DNA of 64,000 nt, taken from NCBI GenBank assembly GCA_941918925.1, contig OW799236.1:68538465-68602464 (forward strand). Direction: 5' to 3'. The stretch is from Phyto melanocephala. Its lineage: Eukaryota; Arthropoda; Insecta; Diptera; Rhinophoridae. The notes beneath the pieces were generated by a model. It saw only the letters and a list, made by a program, of their open reading frames with translations. It was not told the origin of the DNA and ran no database searches. Shown piece by piece: positions 35,270-47,604 of this stretch; the stretch's first letter is position 1, and each line of letters begins with the position of its first letter. The translations under genes were made by a program, and so were the position numbers.

Positions 35270-37067
35270 TTTATAACCGCCACCAAAAAAATGGTGGGGG
35301 TATATTCATTTTGTCATTCCGTTTGTAACACATCGAAATATCCATTTTAGACCCCATAATTTATATATATTCTGAATCAGGGTTTGATTTGATGACGATC
35401 TAGCTATGTCCGTCCGTCTGTCCGTCTGTTGAAAGCACGATAGAGGTCGCACCGAAAAAGCTGGGGGGCTCAAATTTTGCCAGAATCTTTCTTATAGACA
35501 AGGTTTGTCTGGTATTGAAAATGGGCTAAATCGGAATATTAGGAAGAGAGTTATAGCTCGAAAAGCAAGAGTAGGTCGAAAAAACCGTGTCCTTCAAACA
35601 CAGAATAAAATGGAATTGTGTCCAAACGCATTAACGTAGACTCATGAAACTTCGAATATATATTTCCTGAGTAAAAACAATATTTTTCCCTAAAAATTAT
35701 CTTAATTTATGTATTAGGAGAGGAGTTATCGATCAAAATGTACGAAAATTTATACCGCACAGTGTATTTTTCGGTATATTTAAAAACAAAAACGTCATAA
35801 AAGCAACAAAATTGGATGTACGACTCTGAAATTTTGCACACTTTGCTTCTTGGTGAGACGCTTTCTTGTAACGGCAAATCAATGTGCCACGCCCACTTTT
35901 ACGCCCACCTCCCATATAACGTTTTAACTAAAATTCATATAATTTCTCTATTTATAAAGATTTTGGAATAATAAAGGCCTATCTTGAAACACCTCAGTTG
36001 TACTCATTCGCAAAAATAACTTTGACACGCCTACTATAACGCCCACTTTTCACGTTATCTACCGTTAATGAAATTTAAAAGCTCATAAAACCGCCAAAAT
36101 TAGAGGTATGATGATCAAATTTGCTACGTATATCCTTCTAAAAATTGTTTGCCAAAAAGTTGAAATTGTTGTGCCAAAAAGTTTAGGTGACATGCCCACT
36201 TAAACGCCTACCTCCCATATAACGGTTTATCTTAAATTCATGTAATTTCTCTATTGAAAAAGTTTTTGGGAAAATAAAGGACTAAATATATTGAAATATC
36301 TAAGTTGTATTTATTAGCAGAAACTTTATTGACACGCCTACTTTAATGCCCACTTTCATTGAAAGACTACATTTACAAAAGCATTTTAGTAGCATATCGA
36401 AGTTATAAAGGGTAGTTAAATTTTATGGACCGATGTTGAATTTAAATAAAACACAAATTATTTAGGATATTATTATTATTTCTTTTTGTAATTATAATAT
36501 TTGTATGGTTCAATTATGTATTTAACAAAATATCGGCCAAATGCCAAATGCCACACTATCGCAAAAACCAGCAGTAGTTCCCATTCAGCGAACTAAGAAG
36601 GCATTCACAGATTTTCTAACATTTTATACAGACCTGTTTTGCAGAAATTTAAATTTTTTTTTACAATTCTCCCGATTGTGGACGAATTTGAACGATTATG
36701 TTGATCAAAAGAATTACGAAGTGCACAAAATGCATTTTGATTTGAACGTCCATTTTTATAAAAAACCTGAATAACTTTAAAGCGTTGCTCATTAGCTTAT
36801 CTTTCCACGGATCAAATTGAGTAAGTTTGAGATTGAGAAATGTCAAATGAAATGCAGAAATCAAATTTAAAGACTAGGTTTAGTTCACCTTCAACATGGG
36901 CCCTTAAAATTTAACCACCTTCTACAAAGAAAGTGATACATATTTTATAATAAAGAGATTATTCCATAGCGATTAACAAAATAATAAATATTGTGCTTTA
37001 AATGTACACATAATTGGTGGTGGGTATAAAAGATTCGGCACAGCCGAATATAGGGCTCTTACTTGTT
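35270..37067 (-). mobile_element. Helentron-like element, copy D
   Basis: On the plus strand it opens with the 3' hairpin (TTATAACCGCCACC/GGTGGGGGTATA) and the (GTCCGTCT) tract (35405-35429). It closes with GATTCGGCACAGCCGAAT and CTCTTACTTGTTT, the inverted 5' end. It contains about one and a half ~288-bp units (35880-36240) and the passenger MITE (36408-36922). Confidence 0.85.
36408..36922 (-). mobile_element. Mariner-derived MITE carried inside copy D
   Basis: Termini AAGGGTAG and CCACCTTC with TA on both sides, at the same position within the host element as in B, E and F. A helix-turn-helix remnant is recognisable on the minus strand near 36680-36780. Confidence 0.85.
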
Positions 37068-39297
37068 TTAATATTTATTTATTTATTTTTTACTTTTTTT
37101 TCTCTTTAAAACTACTTTTGGCCTTAATAATTCTTTATATACTTATTTCAGTGGTTTCCATAACAAAAATTTATGTCGTTGTAAAATGTCGTTATCGGTA
37201 TCATTATTTTTTGAGATGCCTTGTGGTCTTCGCCCACAGTACGGTGTTATCATTATCATGTTAAGGATATCGACGTCGTCCTTTTTAATTGTTTTTAAAT
37301 TGTACTTCCCATACTTGGCTTTGGTTAATTGTATGGCGTTCCGTATTTGTGGCGTGTTTCAGTTTCCTCATACTTCTTCTAATCCACCGTTTATTGTTTA
37401 TAATACCTTAATTGCACCATTAATTTCAAATTTAGTTAATTGTTCAGACTTCTGGAGCTTTCTGTTATCAGATATAGCTTATGGAACTCAAAAAAAATTT
37501 AAATAATTATTTAATTTTGACATAAGTTTTTGGAGAAATGCAAACTCATACAGGTAAATGAGGCGATTTTTTTAATATCTGGAACTTTAGAAAAAAGAAC
37601 TATTTAATGCAACTTAGTATGCATTTCTCTTTATGTTCCTGTCTAAAATTTATAGATTTTTTTAAGGATTGTGACATCAAAAATCATATTGGGGCGATGC
37701 AAAACGAAATAACTTTTTGAACAAACAAATTTATTCAATTTTAACATTAACATATATACATACAGACATACATAGAATCCACATTCACTTAAAGAACAGA
37801 AAGGCACACTTTTTAATACATTTTATTCACTTATGTGTGTGAAAACACGCATAGACACGTGTATACATGCATAAAATATCGAACGTTACGCAGATACGTA
37901 AACAAAACTACTTACATACATCATACACATATGAACATGACTTTGTAAAATTGAGAATGTGAGGGTGAATGTGGCTTGATTGTATGTAAGTGTAGTTGAA
38001 CAAAATATTTGTATGTATAAAGTAACATATGCCACGAGAAGAAAAAAAGAAAAGAAAACAAGCTGATTGACTGACTTATTCTCTTGCAAACCCTAGGGTT
38101 ACAGAGCTTCTTTTATATCCTGCAATACCACTAACATTGGAAGAAAGTATATATAATTTTGTCACACAATATGTAGGAAATAAATAAAAATCTGTATAAT
38201 TTTTTTTCAAAGATATTTTCCATATCGACTTTCCTACATCTTTCTTCTTGCAGGAATCGTTTCTGAGTCGAAATTATTTAACCACATATAAATCACATCT
38301 TTCAAACTATGCAGGATAAGAGAATATGTAGGAACTTTCATAGCCTAATACATAGTAAGATTATATAACTTCATACATAGTAAGATTATACAGGTTTCAA
38401 AATAGATTTTTAGAGCACTTTGTTTTAAATATTCGTTACCATTGAATAAAATATTTCTTCTTGTTTCTATCTCCCTTCAAAAATAAAAACTATTTTAAAC
38501 TACTTTCTTTAAAAAGGAGTAAATATATTTTTGATGTTATCATATATTCAAATTTTATGTTAAACAAAAAACACGTCGTCCCTTTCAGTTTGCAGCTGTT
38601 TTGTTATGTTCATTTTTAAAAATTTTATATGAATTTTTCTTCTAATAATATTTTTTCTGCTTCAAGATGCTTCCAGTCAAACTGGGAAGTAATGTGAAAA
38701 ACTACTGTAAACTTTAAATAAATTGCTTGTTTATGTATGTCATGCTTTAAAAAAATAATAACGTACGATAACTTTTCTGCCTGAGGAGAAAACAAAATGA
38801 ATATTAGAATTTTTACAAAGAGAACGCATATGAGTTTAATATATGCGTACGTATGGATAGTGTGGCAGTGAGCAAATAATAAAATTTTGTGCAACAGTCA
38901 GTGCTACAGTTCCAAAAGAAACGAAGACAAATGTTTATAAAATGTAGGAAATAGAACGTAAATAATTTAAAGGTGGCCAACGCAAAGTTAGAAAAAATTT
39001 TTAAAATTTATTTAAAAAGGAAAGCTCAAACGACGTTTAAAAATATTATATTTTTTTAATTTTAAATAATAAGTAATAAAGTATTTAAGTTCCTAACAGA
39101 TTTAGTTCAAATTTTTTTCTATAAAAACTTTTTTCAAACATTTTTAAAAATTGGAATTTAAAAATTACCATTGAATTTTTTCCAGACTAAAAAAATCCTA
39201 ACTCAATCAAATTAAATCAAATTATAACAGATATTTTTTAAAAGAAAATTTTGCATGAATTGCAAATTTTTTTTAATCTTTGAATAGTTACTACGAA
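37068..39297. other. AT-rich DNA, nothing recognised
   Basis: About 2.2 kb. The frame at 37186-37506 is hydrophobic but shows no family motif. No ordered repeats seen. Confidence 0.55.
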
Positions 39298-39948
39298 ATA
39301 ACGCCACAGAGGAGTATTTGGCCTGAAAAGCTGGCCAAAATTATAAAACGTGTTTTTTGAATACAAAGTTCTAGTTTTTTAATAGTTTTAGGTGTAGTAT
39401 GATATAAGAAATCTAGTTACAGATTTTGAAAAAATTACACTGCGCAACAAAAGTACACTGCGCAAAAAAAAATTTTTTCCTCTCCCAGAAATAAAAGTAT
39501 GTGGACCATATGGATTTTGATACCCTTAATTCAAATCTGTTTACCGTTTTTCTCAAGTACGTAAGGGTTTTCTTTTAAAGACGTGGCATATTTCACCCTT
39601 TAAATCGTTGGGTTTCCTAATGTATTTTGTCATAACTTGTAAACGGGTTCTCCGATTTTAATAGGAGAAGGATTAGAAGATGCTCCAAAAAATTTTGCAC
39701 ACACATTTCCTTTCTCTCTGTTACTATTTCGGAGTTATTAAAAATTTTATGTCGAAAAAAAATTTTCCTGCAAAATTCGTCGACGTTTTTTGCATTTTAA
39801 CAATAACAAGTAAGAGCACTATATTCGGCTGTGCCGAATCTTTTATACCCACCACCAATTTTGTGTACATTTAAAGCACAATATTTATTATTTTGTTAAT
39901 CGCTATGGAATAATCTCTTTTTAATAAAATATGTTCACTTTCTTTGTA

Positions 39949-40587
39949 GAGGGTGGGTAAATTTTAAGGGCCCATGTTGAAGGTGAACTACACCTAGTCC
40001 TTAAATTTGTTTTCTGCATTTCACTTGACATTTCTCAATCTCAAACTTACTCAATTTGATCCGTGGAAAGATACGCAAATGAGCAACGCTTTAAAGTTAT
40101 TCAGGTTTTTTATAAAAATGGGCGTTCAAATCAAAATGCATTTTGTGCACTTCGTGATTATTTTGGTGAACATAATCGTTCAAATTCGTCCACAATCGGG
40201 AGAATTGTAAAAAAAAAAAAAAAATTTCTGAAAAACAGGTCTGTATAAAATGTTAGAAAATCTGTGAATGCCTTCTTAGTTCGCTGAATGGGAACTACTG
40301 CTGGTTTTTGCGATAGTGTGGCAAAAGAGCAGTCAACCTTGCCTCATCATCATGCCTAACAATTGAGCATTAACATTGTCATTGAAAATTTGGACTATCA
40401 GATAGAGGAGTGGCGCCAAGGATGGGGGGGGGGGGGGCATTTGGCATATATTTTGTTAAATACATAATTGAACCATACAAATATTATCATTATAAAAAGA
40501 AATGATAATAATATCCTAAATAATTTGTGTAAATTAAATAAAATTTAAATAAAATTCAACATCGGTCCTTAAAATTTAACCACCCTC
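39949..40587 (+). mobile_element. Mariner-derived MITE carried inside copy E
   Basis: Termini GAGGGTGG and CCACCCTC flanked by TA. Near 40060-40215 it preserves the mariner DNA-binding region in one frame (ERYANEQRFKVIQ, NQNAFCALRD-FGEHNR, STIGRIVKK). A VAKEQS remnant follows, and the catalytic domain is deleted. A G-run sits at 40426-40437. Confidence 0.9.
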
Positions 40588-40639
40588 TATAACTTCGATA
40601 TGCTACTAAAATGCTTTTGTAAATGTAGAAATTACATGA

Positions 40640-42760
40640 ATTTAAGATAAACCGTTATGGGAGGTGGGCGTTAAAGTGAGCGTGTTACCTAAACTTTTTG
40701 GCACAACGACTACATTGATTAGAAGGATATACGAAGCAAATTTGATCATCATACCTCTAATTTTGGCGGTTTTATGAGCGTTTAAATTTCATTAACGGTA
40801 GATAACGTGAAAAGTGGGCGTTATAGTAGGCATGTCAAAGTTGTTTTTGCGAATGAGTACAACTGAGGCGTTTCAATATAACCCTTTATTATTCCAAAAT
40901 CTCTATTAATAGAGAAATTATATGAATTTTAGGTAAAACGTTATATGGGAGGTGGGCGTAAAAAATGGCGTGTCACCTCAATTTTCTTGCACAGTAATTA
41001 CATTGCCTAGAGGCATATACGTAGCAAATTTGATCATCACACCTCTAATTTTAGGCGGTTTTATGAGCTTTTAAATTTCATTAACGGTAGATAACGTGAA
41101 AAGTGGGCGTTATAGTAGGCGTGTCAAAGTTGTTCTTGCTAATGAGTACAATTTAGGTGTTTCAATATAGTCCTTTATTATTCCAAAATCTCTATTAATA
41201 GAGAAATTATATGAATTTTAGGTAAAACGTTATATGGGAGGTGGGCGTAAAAGTGGGCGTGGCACCCTAATTTTCTGGCACATTAATGATACTGCCTAGG
41301 AGGATATACGTAGCAAATTTGATCATCACACTTCTAATTTTGGCGGTTTTATGAGCTTTTAAATTTCATTAACGGTAGATAACGTTAAAAGTGGGCGTTA
41401 TAGTAGGCGTGTCAAAGTTTTTTTTTCTAATGAGTACAACTTAGGTGTTTCAATATAGCCCTTTATTTTTCCAAAATCTTTATTAATAGAGAAATTATAT
41501 GAATTTTAGGTAAAACGTTATATGGGAGGTGGGCGTAAAAGTGGGCGTGGTACCCTTAATTTTCTGGCACATTAATGATACTGTCTAGGAGGATATACGT
41601 AGCAAATTTGATCATCACACTTCTAATTTTGGCGGTTTTATGAGCTTTTAAATTTCATTAACGGTAGATAACGTTAAAAGTGGGCGTTATAGTAGGCGTG
41701 TCAAAGTTTTTTTTTCTAATGAGTACAACTTAGGTGTTTCAATATAACCCTTTATTATTCCAAAATCTCTATTAATAGAGAAATTATATGAATTTTAGGT
41801 AAAACGTTATATGGGAGGTGGGCGTAAAAGTGGGCGTGGCACCCTAATTTTCTGGCACATTAATGATACTGCCTAGGAGGATATACGTAGCAAATTTGAT
41901 CATCACACTTCTAATTTTGGCGGTTTTATGAGCTTTTAAATTTCATTAACGGTAGATAACGTTAAAAGTGGGCGTTATAGTAGGCATGTCAAAGTTGTTT
42001 TTGCGAATGAGTACAACTGAGGCGTTTCAATATAACCCTTTATTATTCCAAAATCTCTATTAATAGAGAAATTATATGAATTTTAGGTAAAACGTTATAT
42101 GGGAGGTGGGCGTAAAAGTGGGCGTGGCACCCTAATTTTCTGGCACATTAATGATACTGCCTAGGAGGATATACGTAGCAAATTTGATCATCACACTTCT
42201 AATTTTGGCGGTTTTATGAGCTTTTAAATTTCATTAACGGTAGATAACGTTAAAAGTGGGCGTTATAGTAGGCGTGTCAAAGTTTTTTTTTCTAATGAGT
42301 ACAACTTAGGTGTTTCAATATAGCCCTTTATTTTTCCAAAATCTTTATTAATAGAGAAATTATATGAATTTTAGGTAAAACGTTATATGGGAGGTGGGCG
42401 TAAAAGTGGGCGTGGTACCCTTAATTTTCTGGCACATTAATGATACTGTCTAGGAGGATATACGTAGCAAATTTGATCATCACACTTCTAATTTTGGCGG
42501 TTTTATGAGCTTTTAAATTTCATTAACGGTAGATAACGTAAAAAGTGGGCGTTATAGTAGGCGTGTCAAAGTTGTTTTTGCTAATGAGTACAATTTAGGT
42601 GTTTCAATATAGCCCTTTGTTATTCCAAAATCTTTATTAATAGAAAAATTATATGAATTTTAGGTAAAACGTTATATGGGAGGTGGGCGTAAAAGTGGGC
42701 GTGGCACATTGATTTTCCGTTACAAAAAAGCGTCTCACCAAAAAGCAAAGTGTGCAAAAT
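40640..42760 (+). repeat. Tandem array of ~288-bp units in copy E (at least seven)
   Basis: The marker AACGGTAGATAACG occurs at 40794, 41083, 41371, 41660, 41948, 42236 and 42525: spacing 288 or 289 throughout. Some units share diagnostic variants and alternate (a GTTTTTTTTTCT type and a GTTGTTTTTGCG type), which points to duplication of blocks larger than one unit. Confidence 0.95.
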
Positions 42761-43644
42761 TTCAGAGTCGTACATCCAATTTTGTTGCTTTTATGACGTT
42801 TTTGTTTTTATATATACCGAAAAATACACTGTGCGGTATAAATTTTCGTACATTTTGATCGATAACTCTTCTCCTAATGCATAGATTTTGATAATTTTCG
42901 GGGAAAAATATTGTTTTTACTCAGGAAATATATATTCGAAGTTTCATGAGTATACGTTAATGCGTTTGGACACAATTCCATTTTATTCGATGTTTGAAGG
43001 ACACGGTTTTTTCGACCTACTCTTGCTTTTCGAGCTATAACTCCCTTCCTAATATTCCGATTTAGCCCATTTTCAATACCAAACAAACCTTGTCTATAAG
43101 AAAGATTCTGGCAAAATTTGAGCCCCCTAGCTTTTTCGGTGCGACCTCTATCGTGCTTTCAACAGACGGACAGACGGACAGACGGACAGACGGACAGACG
43201 GACGGACATAGCTAGATCGTCATCAAATCAAACCCTGATTCAGAATATATATACTTTATGGGGTCTAAAATGGATATTTCGATGTGTTACAAACGGAATG
43301 ACAAAATGAATATACCCCCACCATTTTTTTGGTGGCGGGTATAAAAAAATTTAAAGAATCAAAAAGTTTAAATTTTTAAGATTTTTCCAAAAGCCATATT
43401 CCTTAGCAATAAAAGTCACTATAAATAGTAAAACTCAATTAACAAATGTTGATTTTAAAGGCTTAAACTCATTCTTGACAGACTGTATGTACATGCATAC
43501 ATATGATTTACGATCTAATTAATAAAATTTTGAAAATTGTAAGGCTCTTTTGAAACAATATTTTTTTTTATTAAAAAAGGCTTAATTATATTTATTTTAT
43601 ATTATTTAATACTTAATATACGGAAAAGTTAAACTAATACAAAT

Positions 43645-43917
43645 TTATGTCGTATGTATATCCTTATTAGCTGCATCATCGGTGTCAGGAAGAAGAAGTG
43701 TGATGGTTTCTAATGAAAGAGCTTTTTTAATAATCCGTTCTCTTTGCGTACTGCAGCTTAGAAAAGCGTCACTGCTCAGAAATAACCTATTCAAGACATT
43801 TCGATTTGTATCGCTTCTGCTGAATTTCCTCGAATAATTCGTACGATATAATCGTAAGGGCTGGCCTCGGTAGCTTCTTCTGACAATTGGAAGGTAGCCT
43901 GATACCTGGGTGCCCAT
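43645..43917 (-). CDS. Unrecognised 90-codon frame
   Basis: A minus-strand frame with less AT-biased composition than its surroundings, rich in Arg, Ser, Thr and Leu and ending LLLPDTDDAANKDIHTT. No domain, signal peptide or membrane segment is visible. It lies between the inverted ends at 39301 and 44820, so it could be a remnant of that element's gene. It could also be a host exon or chance. Confidence 0.25.
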   Translation of the reverse strand: MGTQVSGYLPIVRRSYRGQPLRLYRTNYSRKFSRSDTNRNVLNRLFLSSDAFLSCSTQRERIIKKALSLETITLLLPDTDDAANKDIHTT

Positions 43918-44883
43918 GTATTTTTTATGTACCTGTATTTATTTTTTGTAAACTTATTTTTGTGATTAATGCTTTTAATAATGATTCTTACTAGGTACTT
44001 ATATTTATTTTTTTAACAAATAATATTTGGTAGAGCAGGTATATAAAAATATCCTTTATGGGGATGCGTGGGACATTCCCTTATAACTATTATCGATAAT
44101 AAAGAATTTTTCAAATTTATAATTATAGACAGGTATTAACATTGTGAAGTGTTAAAAGTGATGTGAATAACAGTTGAAATCAATAATTCAAAATACATAA
44201 AAATTTATGACGATATAAATGTATAAGAAAAAGTGCCTGATGAGCAAAAATGGGGAAAATGTGAAAATTTAAAAAAAATCGTCAAAAACAATGACGCAAA
44301 CTTGCGCAATTTTTTGTCGTTTCTAAAATTGGAGATTCCAGATTTTATTGTGGTATCAAACATATTTCGTAAGGATGCTAACCTCACTTTTAAAAACCTC
44401 TGCTTTTTCTTTTTTTTGCAAAAAAGTGTATATTTTTTTTTTGTTTTAGCTTTTGAACAAATTGTTTCAACATGAATATTCAACATATTTAAATTTTTTT
44501 TTCTTTTTTAAATAACTTTTGATCAAACCTTTCAGCGAAAAAAAAAATTATTGTTAAACCTTTATTCGTTTAGCCGTAAAAAAATATCATATAAACATCC
44601 AGAAACCGAAAAAAGCATTTAAATCTCATATAATTTTCTTCACTTTCCTGACTTTAGCAGGGTCTCAGAGCTAAAAATCGCAACTAAAAGTCTTCAAAAT
44701 TTACAATATAATGTAGAATTTTGTTGTCTGTCGAGCTGCGTACATAGTCATTAAGATTTCTTAAAATTCAGTTTTGCCTTTTTGGCCAGCTTTTTAGGTC
44801 AAATAATCCTCTGTGTGACGTTAAGAAGCTTAAATGCATGTAAAAATATATTTAAAAACACTGTTTAATATTATTTTTAAAAC

Positions 44884-45620
44884 AAAGCAACCAAGTCGAA
44901 CCCATCTGTTACGCAGATGATGTTACGATAGTCATGGGAGGAAAAATCTTGATGTTTTATGCAGGAAAGCAAGAGAAATTTCGAAATATATATAACAAAT
45001 GGGGATTGGAGGGAAGACTCAATTTCAACACGGAAAAGATGGAATTCTATTGGCTTACGGATAGACGAAGATACCAATGTCGTTTCTATTTAAATATATA
45101 CAGATTAATAAAAAAATTGATTATTTAGGAAATATCTTGATTAGAGGCTATCCTAGAGAGACCATATTATGAGATAAGTGGAGAAGGCTCAAAGAGTTCA
45201 GGTCCTTTGTAGAAGATCAATATGGTATCGGCCCAAAGGTGATACACTGGCTATACTCGAGCGTCCTATGGCCAATCCTAACGAATGCATTGTAATAAAC
45301 GTCTTTAAAAGATTAAAAATTATTGCTAAAATAGTATATGGGTTGTCATGATATTTATTTTTGAAAACATGCTATCAATTCTGCCAATAGAAACAGGTCA
45401 AATATAAAGCGACCTTGGTTCCTGGATTAATGGCAGTAGATAAATGACTGGTAAGGGACCACTTAAGCAGATACAAAAAATAATTAATATTTAACTGATG
45501 GAAAATATCACAGATATTTAAAAAAATTAAAACAAAATATAAAAACGTTAGCTGTGCCACCATAAAAGCAGAGGAGGGAGCATGGGATGAAATAATTAGG
45601 ATAAGAAATACTCAAGTCGG
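44884..45620 (+). pseudogene. Non-LTR reverse transcriptase fragment
   Basis: Plus strand: VEPICYADDVTIV (catalytic YADD intact), a KWGLEGRLNFNTEKMEF block, DYLGNILIRG, then RRLKEFRSFVEDQYGIGPKVIHWLYSSVLWPIL. Further down LPIETGQI appears near 45375, with stops and shifts between blocks. The order and the HWLY..V..PIL block fit the RT C-terminal half of the R1/LOA/I assemblage. Both ends are missing. It is an old fragment. Confidence 0.75.
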
Positions 45621-47524
45621 TTGGAAAACTGATAGGCGAACTAAAATGGACTTCTATAGCAGAAACCAAGTTTTAATTAATAACAAAACTACACATCGGA
45701 TATTTACGTACAACAGATTAGTTATCAAGACCCCAAGGACTCTAAGTACAAGAGTGAGATAAACTCGAATGCAAAATGTGAGATAATATGAATAACAAAC
45801 TATCACGGTACAATTAAAGAACAAAAACGAACACTGTCGATGAAAGAATATTTCAGAAAGTTGCAAAGGGGACGAACGAACTACGGAATGACCTGAATCT
45901 TTAGAATCAAAGGAGATTCTAAACTTCAGTAAACCAGCAGCTTACACAAATCTAATATGTTAAGTGATCACATAGTTTTGAGAACTCTTCTAGACTGTTG
46001 TATGACACAACATGTACAGCATGCAAAGAAAAAAATTAGACTTTGGAAAACTGCAGTTATTTTTGTTCTGCGTTTGGATGTATTACAAACGTGATTTTAA
46101 ACGTTGACGCTTTGTCAAATTTGGAATACCTAAAGAATTAAATATTCCTGAAGAATTATATTGCAGTCATTCGGCTCTTTATCAAGGCAAAATATCAAAT
46201 ATGTTTTGCTCGGTCTAGTAGGGAAAATTTTATTCCTTAAAGCGCACAATAATGCAAATTTTAGCTTACGCGAATACCTATCTTTGGGCTTTTACTGACC
46301 GTATTTTTTAACTAACCTTTACCTAAAAATAAATTATGGAATATACATATTTATGGATTAAAAGCTAAAACTTTAATATTTTGTAGAAAAATCCAAAAAC
46401 AGTAATTAAAGTTAACGTTTTTATTATTAACAGAATTTGAGGACGATAGTTGTAAAAAATTAAGAAAAAACCACTTCTATGCTATGGCCACTCTTAGCTA
46501 TATTCAGCTACAAAATTTTTCCCCATCTACATGTGTAGTTGTTGAAGTTGAATATAAATTGCATGTTGGCCAGCTAGAAATTGTAATTAATTAATTGAAG
46601 TGTATACAATCAAAACGTGTGCATGCATACATATCAGCCACTTGCTTATATCTATTTTATATGTAACAGTACACAAATGGTTACCACACACACAAATCTT
46701 CAATTTGTAGCATACCACGTATATATGGTCATATAAGGCAAGGTCACATCAAAGACTCATATACGAACAAAATTTGTATAAATATTAAAAATTTTATGAA
46801 TGTGATGAGAATATAAAATATTTTGGTGGAATGCTTTGGTGACCAAGTAACAACTTGTAGTACTGGTAAAACCCGTTAGCCTGTCAAACGTATTAATTTG
46901 TTTCGCTCTTTAAATCTTTTGCCATTTGACAAATGCGTTGATTAAAGAAAATACGTAGTGTTCGTTTGTTTGTTCCTGGGGAAATTGGTTTCACTTCATT
47001 TATTTTGCCTCTTTTTTATGTTGTCATTTAATTTTCACTCTGTGTTTTTGTTATTTTTTTTTTGCTTCACTTGCCATGTGTTTGTATGAATTTTTGTATC
47101 CAGCTGTTTGCTATTAAGGTTAAGTGGTTGTTAACCTCAATCTAAAAAAAGGAAAAATAACAAAGGCAATAAGATTGCAAGTAAATGTAGTTTGGAATAA
47201 TATTTAAAAATCGTTGTTGTTGTCTATTAAAAATGATCAAGCAATACATTTTATTTACAAAAAAACCATAAAAATGAAAAAATCTCTATTAGAGTAAACG
47301 AAATTTAGATAAAGCAAAAAAAAAATTAATAGTCATAATGACAAGTTTTTATGAATTTCGTTCAACCTCTTTCTTTCAGAATTCTAAAGGCTTAAGTTAA
47401 ACTTAACTAGCATATCACCCGATACTTCGATAGCGCAGTTCTTACTATTGTTCAAGTTCTATTTTTAATTACTAAATATTTTCTTTTTGTTCAATTTAAG
47501 AAAACTTGTTTCTCGGAATCATTT
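45621..47524. other. AT-rich DNA, nothing recognised
   Basis: The first 250 bp may be further decayed retroelement sequence. The remainder shows no gene or ordered repeat. Confidence 0.55.
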
Positions 47525-47604
47525 TAAAGGGTGGTTAAGTTTTAAGGGCCGATGATGATTTAACATAAAACACAAATAATTAAGGAAATTATTGCCATTT
47601 ATTT

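Larger units (their letters stand above)
39805..43347 (+). mobile_element. Helentron-like element, copy E, with the longest ~288-bp array
   Basis: 5' end AACAAGTAAGAGCACTATATTCGG with the perfect hairpin; 3' end with the (GACGGACA) tract (43161-43206) and TATACCCCCACCA/TGGTGGCGGGTATA. It carries the passenger MITE at 39949-40587, then an array of at least seven units, then the common 3' part. The largest copy in the window; non-coding. Confidence 0.9.
39299..44823. mobile_element. Possible mariner/Tc1-type transposon defined by inverted ends, with copy E nested inside
   Basis: ACGCCACAGAGGAGTATTTG at 39301 and its inverted partner (AAATAATCCTCTGTGTGACG) ending at 44820 match over about 40 bp, with GCTGGCCAAAA at the inner edge. 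TA adjoins both. Excluding copy E the interval would be about 2 kb, a plausible size. No transposase was recognised. Two independent solo ends remain possible. Confidence 0.45.

Noticed and set aside
37186..37506. Hydrophobic 106-codon frame as a membrane protein
   Set aside because: Composition is explained by T-rich DNA; no motif or conserved start context was seen.
40640..42760. CRISPR-like regularly spaced repeats
   Set aside because: The whole 288-bp period is repeated with no unique spacers, in eukaryotic transposon context.
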